From Pseudomonadota bacterium (GTDB lineage: Bacteria; Pseudomonadota; Alphaproteobacteria; Rhizobiales; Hyphomicrobiaceae), in contig JAKALI010000272.1 in the NCBI GenBank assembly GCA_021813195.1, positions 1 through 6,050 of the forward strand: 6,050 bases of DNA, written 5' to 3'. A program made the position numbers and the translations under genes. Below the pieces are notes generated by a model. The model made no database searches. It saw only the letters and a program-made list of their open reading frames with translations, and was not told the DNA's origin. Shown here piece by piece: positions 1 through 3,598 of this stretch. How positions within the stretch are numbered: position 1 is the stretch's first letter; each line of letters begins with the position of its first letter.

Positions 1-74
1 TAGCAGCTTTCGCAGAGCAACGAAAGGGCAGCTGAAGTCGCTAAGTTGTCGGTGGTCGGTTCGGCCCGCTATGA
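1..74. other. Sequence downstream of the DsbA-family gene
   Basis: 74 bp with no supportable gene. It contains a weak inverted repeat, CTTTCG (7-12) with CGAAAG (21-26), without a T-run. It could be the start of an intergenic region or a leader for a gene beyond the window; I see nothing decisive. Confidence 0.4.
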
Positions 75-932
75 TCAGCAGTAGGCGCAACCTGTCTTGC
101 GCAGATCGGCCACCTTGGACTTGAGCATCTCAAACAGATCTTCGGGCGCGCCGCCGATGGCCGAGTCTCCGACCAGAAAATGCGGCGTGCCGTTGATGCC
201 CATCTTGCGGGCCAGGTCCTCGACGCGCGCGAGTTCAGCCTTTACGCCTTCAGAGTTCCGATCAGCCTTCAGACGCTCGATATCGAGCCCGAGCTTACCG
301 GCGATTTCGAGGGCAACGGCCTCAGTTGCCCGGCCTTTGTGTTCGAGCAGGGCGCGATGCATTTCCCAATATTTGCCCTGCTGCTTGGCGGCGAGCGCAA
401 TTTTGGAGACCTCTTCGCTGTCCTTACCCAAAATCGGCAGCTCCTTGAAGACGAAGCGCACTTTGGGATCGCTCTCTACAAGCTTCAGAACATTCGAGAA
501 GCCGCGCTTGCAGTAGCCGCAGTTGTAGTCGAAAAACTCAACGACGGTAATGTCACCGTCTGGATTGCCCGCTACCGGCGCATCCGGGTGACGATAAATG
601 TCCTTGGCGTTCTGGCTCACCATCTCGCGGGTGCGGCGCTCCTCTTCCTCCGCCATACGGCTTTCAAGCGCGGCCTGTACTTCCAAGAACACCTGCGGAT
701 TGGCAATCAAATAATCTTTGACGATCTGCTCGATGGCTCGCTTCTGCTTGTCGTCGAACATCGACGTGTCGACCGGCGGCGCTTGCTCGCCGCTGACGCG
801 GTCCGAACCAAGGACGAACAGCCCGCCGCCGAGTGCCAGTGCCACAGCGGCGAGCGCTCCCAATCGAGCGCCATGCGACCTCGCCACGGATCTGGAGGCG
901 CTGGCTGTTGTGGGATGTTCTGGCGTGCTCAT
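75..932 (-). CDS. Membrane-anchored DsbA-family thiol:disulfide oxidoreductase with ScsC-like N-terminal region
   Basis: Predicted periplasmic thioredoxin-fold protein that makes or rearranges disulfides in exported proteins. The ATG at 932 gives 285 aa. Seen: a hydrophobic segment at about residues 21-42 with Arg/His before it (N-in anchor or uncleaved signal); a helical, charged region at about 58-105 (DKQKRAIEQIVKDYL, then ANPQVF) resembling the ScsC N-terminal domain of DsbA-like proteins; a thioredoxin active site FFDYNCGYCKRGF with Cys138 and Cys141; and the cis-Pro loop GTPHF (Thr249-Pro250). The protein ends in a second CxxC, CAYC (Cys282, Cys285), at the extreme C-terminus. An in-frame TTG at 992 would add 20 residues, but it has no ribosome-binding site and sits on a small hairpin, whereas the ATG at 932 has AAGG 8 nt upstream. 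The gene lies 76 bp downstream of the M48 protease gene on the same strand and may share its transcript. The family call is firm; oxidase versus isomerase/reductase role and substrates are unknown. Confidence 0.93.
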   Translation of the reverse strand: MSTPEHPTTASASRSVARSHGARLGALAAVALALGGGLFVLGSDRVSGEQAPPVDTSMFDDKQKRAIEQIVKDYLIANPQVFLEVQAALESRMAEEEERRTREMVSQNAKDIYRHPDAPVAGNPDGDITVVEFFDYNCGYCKRGFSNVLKLVESDPKVRFVFKELPILGKDSEEVSKIALAAKQQGKYWEMHRALLEHKGRATEAVALEIAGKLGLDIERLKADRNSEGVKAELARVEDLARKMGINGTPHFLVGDSAIGGAPEDLFEMLKSKVADLRKTGCAYC

Positions 933-940
933 GTGATCGA

Positions 941-944
941 CCTT
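941..944 (-). promoter_or_regulatory. Probable ribosome-binding site of the DsbA-family gene
   Basis: The minus strand reads CCAAGGTCGATCACATG. AAGG lies 8 nt before the ATG at 932, a usable but short Shine-Dalgarno match. It favours the ATG over the TTG at 992, which has no purine-rich site in front of it. Confidence 0.5.
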
Positions 945-976
945 GGCTTTAGGGGTTGGGAGTCTTGCGTTCAACG

Positions 977-991
977 TGCACGATCCGTGCA
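977..991. repeat. Small inverted repeat between the M48 and DsbA-family genes
   Basis: TGCACG and CGTGCA form a perfect 6-bp stem around a 3-nt loop, in the 76-bp spacer just after the M48 stop codon. No T-run follows on the minus strand, so it is not a good intrinsic terminator. It could be a weak attenuating or mRNA-stabilising hairpin, or chance. Confidence 0.3.
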
Positions 992-1008
992 ATTCGCTGG
1001 AGGCTTTG

Positions 1009-2469
1009 TCACGTCGGCGGCTTGAAGTTGATGATGTCGTCGGCCTTGATCCATTCCGGTGAGCCCGGCTTCAAGCCCGCTTGCGCACGGCGCGCGAAAT
1101 CCTGGGCCTGCTTTACGGCCCCGAAGTAGAACAGGCCTTGCGCACGCGCCAGCTCCGATTGCGGAATGAGTCCTTTGTCGTAATAGGCTTGGCCTAGCAT
1201 GTTATAGGCCATAGCGTTCTCGCTTTCGCGCGTGATCGCCTTGCGCAAAATAGCAATTGCCTCGTCGACCAACGCGGGCTGCTTGGTCTGCAGCATCGCC
1301 TGCGCAAGCTGGATGGAGATCAACGGCGCTTCGCCCCCAGCGGTTTGCACCGCCTTGCGCAATATCGGCACCGCCTCCGCGGGTCGGCCGGCCTTTTGCA
1401 GGAAATCGCCCTTGAGCTCCTGGAAATACGGGTTTGAGGGCTGAGACGCGATGAGCTTATCAGCTTCCGCGATTGCCGCCTCGAGGCTGCCTTGCCCACC
1501 CATGCGAAAGCGCGCAACTGCGCGAGCATAACGGGCGGGCAGGCTCTGATCGGTCGTCGGATAACGGTTGAGCACGGTCTGGGGGCTTTCGATATAGCCT
1601 GAGAGCTTGGCGCGCATCATGTCGTGACGCAGCTGCAATTCGGGCGGGTCGATGTTACCATAATGGGGGCTACTCTCGACCAATTCGCGCAACCGCGCCA
1701 AACGGTCGGTTGCCACCGGATGGGTACGCACGAATGGGTCCTTGTGCTGGTCGGAAAACAGCTCCTGACCGGCGAAGCGCTCGAATGTCGCGAGCATCCC
1801 GCGGCCAGATTGCCCAGTGGCGTTGAGGTAGCTGAGGCCTGCCTGGTCAGCAGCCGATTCTTGGGACCGCCGCTCCGCCGTCAGACCCCGCATGATCAAC
1901 TCGCTACCGCCCGACATGACGCTCTGGCCGGCCCCGCCCAGATCGCGTGCTGCATCCCCGCCTTGCACGCCACCGGCGACCATCAGGCCGATACCCAGGA
2001 TCTGAGCAATCAGTGCGCGGGTTTGATCCTTGGCGATGCGCGCGCGCAGGGCCGCCATATGGCCGCCCGCGATGTGGCCGGCTTCGTGAGCCAGAACGCC
2101 AATCACCTCATTGGGTGTCTGGGCCTGCATGAGCGCGCCGGTGTGGATGAAGACGTTGCGACCATCGACGACGAATGCGTTGAACGCCTCGTTATTGACG
2201 ATCCGTACGGCGACGCGGCCCGTCCCCAGCCCGGCGGCGCGAAAGATCGGCCGAGCATAATCGTTGAGCAGGTTCTCGATTTCCGTGTCGCGAATGAGCG
2301 GAATGCCCTGCGCCGTAGCTGCGACCGGCACAAGAATGGCCGGGCCCGCGGTCAACAATACCGCAATCCCGTTCCTCAAAGTCCGGCACACTCGACCCAG
2401 GATTTCGTGCATCAGCCAACTAGATCCGACAATTGAGCCGAAAGATCGGCGGTCCGACGCTGGAAACAT
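1009..2469 (-). CDS. Periplasmic M48 family zinc metalloprotease with C-terminal TPR domain (BepA/YfgC-like)
   Basis: Predicted exported zinc metalloprotease/chaperone of the M48 family. E. coli BepA, the best-known relative (about 487 aa), promotes maturation of outer-membrane proteins such as LptD and degrades misassembled ones. Seen in 486 aa: a signal peptide with hydrophobic core at about 34-51 and likely cleavage after Ala53 (ATA before QG); zinc site HEAGH at 128-132; third ligand Glu204 in QESAAD; RTHP with His250, matching the conserved downstream His of BepA; a hydrophobic stretch at about 152-168; and TPR-like helical pairs from about 310 to 465 (for example AYNMLGQAYYDKG). The start is uncertain: the ATG at 2469 is the longest, but an ATG at 2412 would give a more typical 467-aa precursor with a short n-region, and neither has a clear ribosome-binding site. 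An in-frame stop at 2503-2505 rules out a longer form. The DsbA-family gene follows in the same direction. Specific BepA orthology is inferred, not shown. Confidence 0.93.
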   Translation of the reverse strand: MFPASDRRSFGSIVGSSWLMHEILGRVCRTLRNGIAVLLTAGPAILVPVAATAQGIPLIRDTEIENLLNDYARPIFRAAGLGTGRVAVRIVNNEAFNAFVVDGRNVFIHTGALMQAQTPNEVIGVLAHEAGHIAGGHMAALRARIAKDQTRALIAQILGIGLMVAGGVQGGDAARDLGGAGQSVMSGGSELIMRGLTAERRSQESAADQAGLSYLNATGQSGRGMLATFERFAGQELFSDQHKDPFVRTHPVATDRLARLRELVESSPHYGNIDPPELQLRHDMMRAKLSGYIESPQTVLNRYPTTDQSLPARYARAVARFRMGGQGSLEAAIAEADKLIASQPSNPYFQELKGDFLQKAGRPAEAVPILRKAVQTAGGEAPLISIQLAQAMLQTKQPALVDEAIAILRKAITRESENAMAYNMLGQAYYDKGLIPQSELARAQGLFYFGAVKQAQDFARRAQAGLKPGSPEWIKADDIINFKPPT

Positions 2470-2644
2470 AGTCGATGCCGCTAGCTCTGACGAGGGGCCG
2501 ACCTAACCTCGAGCGCATGCCCAGCCCACTGGGACCGTCCAAAGCCCCGGTTCGTGGATCGCCCAGCCCCACAAACGCATATGCGGGCATCTGACGATGC
2601 CCGCACGTTCAATCAACGGTCACGATCGGCGCGGAATGCTGTAA
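2470..2644. other. Intergenic spacer between the M15 and M48 genes
   Basis: 175 bp without a supportable gene. It contains the hairpin at 2582-2605 after the M15 stop codon and presumably the promoter of the M48 gene. I could not find a convincing -35/-10 pair on the minus strand. Confidence 0.6.
2582..2605 (-). terminator. Hairpin downstream of the M15 peptidase gene, possible terminator
   Basis: TGCGGGCAT and ATGCCCGCA form a perfect 9-bp GC-rich stem around a 6-nt loop, about 40 nt after the M15 stop codon. The sequence after it on the minus strand (TATGCGTTTGTGG) is only weakly T-rich. It may terminate inefficiently, protect the mRNA 3' end, or need Rho. Confidence 0.55.
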
Positions 2645-3247
2645 TCAGCCGCGACGGCCGCTGTTGGCATTCAGCGACACGAACCGGGGGCCGATGTCGA
2701 CGTGGATATGGCTCATGTTGCGGTAGGTCATGGTGCCGCCGGAATGATGATTGGCCATGAGCCAGTTGACGATTGCGCCCTTGCGGCTACCGGCGTCGAA
2801 ATCAATGGCCAGGCCGTAACGATGCTTGGATGGCTTGCCCGTCGTCGCGATGACGGCACCCGGGCGACAGGTCGAGATGATGCTGACCGGCCCGAACTGG
2901 CTCTCGATCCGGTTCAGCAGCGCTCGCGCCTGCGGCTGAAGGCAGGAGCGGGAGGCTCCGCCGGAGGCATATTTGACGAATGAGCGGTTCTTCAGGCTCG
3001 ATCTGCTGCGCTTGGCCGATGCGTGCCGCTTCTTGGACTTCCACTTGGAAGCATACTTGCCGGAGGAAGTTTTGCGGGATTTGGCGAAGGTCTTTCCGCT
3101 ATCTGATCTGAAATTCTTCGCGAGCGAGGGCTTGGTTGCCTCAACGCCAGCCGTGGCATCATTGTAGACGCGCGCTTGCGCAGCCGACACGCTGAGGACC
3201 AGCGCGCCGCAAATGGCAACGATCAACGACTTGGTAGGTGTGCTCAT
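2645..3247 (-). CDS. Secreted M15-type zinc peptidase-like protein (D-Ala-D-Ala carboxypeptidase family fold)
   Basis: Predicted exported protein of 200 aa with a peptidase M15 (Peptidase_M15_3-like) domain, a family of zinc DD-carboxypeptidases and endopeptidases acting on peptidoglycan peptides. Seen: signal peptide MSTPTKSLIVAICG and onward, with likely cleavage after AQA (residue 25); a very basic Lys/Arg/Ser linker at about 39-93; then the catalytic-type domain at about 100-200. Likely zinc ligands are His142 and Asp149 in SKHRYGLAIDFD and His182 in SHIHVD, with His180 beside it. Cys102 and Cys127 could form a disulfide. I cannot place the catalytic Glu or His that normally precedes the last ligand, so activity is not proven. 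The ATG at 3247 is chosen because AAGGAG lies 5 nt upstream; the GTG at 3253 overlaps that site and is rejected. The gene stands alone between two hairpins, so it is probably its own transcription unit. Substrate specificity is unknown. Confidence 0.88.
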   Translation of the reverse strand: MSTPTKSLIVAICGALVLSVSAAQARVYNDATAGVEATKPSLAKNFRSDSGKTFAKSRKTSSGKYASKWKSKKRHASAKRSRSSLKNRSFVKYASGGASRSCLQPQARALLNRIESQFGPVSIISTCRPGAVIATTGKPSKHRYGLAIDFDAGSRKGAIVNWLMANHHSGGTMTYRNMSHIHVDIGPRFVSLNANSGRRG

Positions 3248-3252
3248 TTTCA

Positions 3253-3258
3253 CTCCTT
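3253..3258 (-). promoter_or_regulatory. Shine-Dalgarno site that fixes the M15 gene start
   Basis: The minus strand reads AAGGAGTGAAAATGAGC. AAGGAG ends 5 nt before the ATG at 3247. The in-frame GTG at 3253 begins with the last base of this same site, so it cannot be served by it. The real protein is therefore most likely 200 aa, not 202. Confidence 0.85.
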
Positions 3259-3385
3259 ATCTTTTCTCTTGCGGGCGGGACCGTTGTTTGGTCCTCGTGG
3301 ACCCGAATGACTCGATCATCTTTCGGTCGTCGGTTTTTGCCGGACCGGTCTGCGTTTCATTGGGTCAGCAGTTGCACGGCTGACC

Positions 3386-3413
3386 GAAGACAGTTGCAGC
3401 ACCATCTGTCTTC
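3386..3413. repeat. 8-bp inverted repeat in the M15 upstream region
   Basis: GAAGACAG at 3386-3393 and CTGTCTTC at 3406-3413 are perfect reverse complements separated by 12 nt. No T-run follows on either strand, so it is not an intrinsic terminator. It lies about 140 bp before the M15 start and could be a regulator-binding site or leader-RNA structure. Its left arm overlaps the second copy of the direct repeat CAGTTGCA. Confidence 0.4.
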
Positions 3414-3537
3414 CGCGCTGTAAACGCCGGGACCTTATGGTGAAAGTTTGACATAGAGAACCCGCCGGCGGCTGGGTGCGACGACATGTGCCGCACCGCA
3501 ACATAAACGTCACGAATGAACCAACACGTTGATTGCG

Positions 3538-3570
3538 AAGAAAAAACGGCCGGGGTTTGGCCCGGCCGTG
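3538..3570 (-). terminator. Rho-independent terminator of rne
   Basis: On the minus strand, ACGGCCGGG, a 6-nt loop CCAAAC and CCCGGCCGT form a perfect 9-bp GC-rich stem (3546-3554 with 3561-3569), followed directly by a run of T (3545-3541) and then CTTC. It lies about 30 nt after the rne stop codon. It should separate rne from the M15 gene. Confidence 0.92.
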
Positions 3571-3598
3571 GCAACTCGTCTTCCAACTTGGTGCTGGT

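Larger units (their letters stand above)
3248..3598. other. 350-bp intergenic region between rne and the M15 gene
   Basis: No convincing gene lies here. The short open frames on both strands have no recognisable protein features, and one of them runs through the rne terminator region. The region contains the rne terminator (3538-3570), an 8-bp inverted repeat (3386-3413), the direct repeat CAGTTGCA at 3369-3376 and 3391-3398, and the M15 ribosome-binding site. The M15 promoter must lie here if the terminator works, but I saw no clear sigma-70 -35/-10 pair on the minus strand. A TTGACA at 3448-3453 on the plus strand has no -10 partner at the right distance. Confidence 0.6.

Noticed and set aside
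990..992. TTG start for a 305-aa DsbA-family protein
   Set aside because: No ribosome-binding site, and it overlaps a small hairpin; the ATG at 932 has AAGG at suitable spacing and places the anchor near the N-terminus.
180..1025. 281-aa open frame on the plus strand opposite the DsbA-family gene
   Set aside because: It lies antisense to a gene with clear catalytic motifs, has no recognisable domain, and is of the kind expected from codon bias in GC-rich DNA.
1624..2436. 270-aa open frame on the plus strand opposite the M48 gene
   Set aside because: Antisense shadow of the protease gene; its composition looks like back-translated noise and no motif is visible.
3238..3423. 61-aa frame on the plus strand over the M15 leader
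   Set aside because: It overlaps the M15 start and ribosome-binding site, and shows no recognisable feature.
3448..3476. TTGACA on the plus strand as a promoter
   Set aside because: The sequence 17 nt later is GCTGGG, not a -10 element, and no plus-strand gene follows.
3365..3586. 73-aa frame on the minus strand in the rne-M15 gap
   Set aside because: It begins just upstream of the rne terminator and reads through the hairpin; no ribosome-binding site or protein feature supports it.
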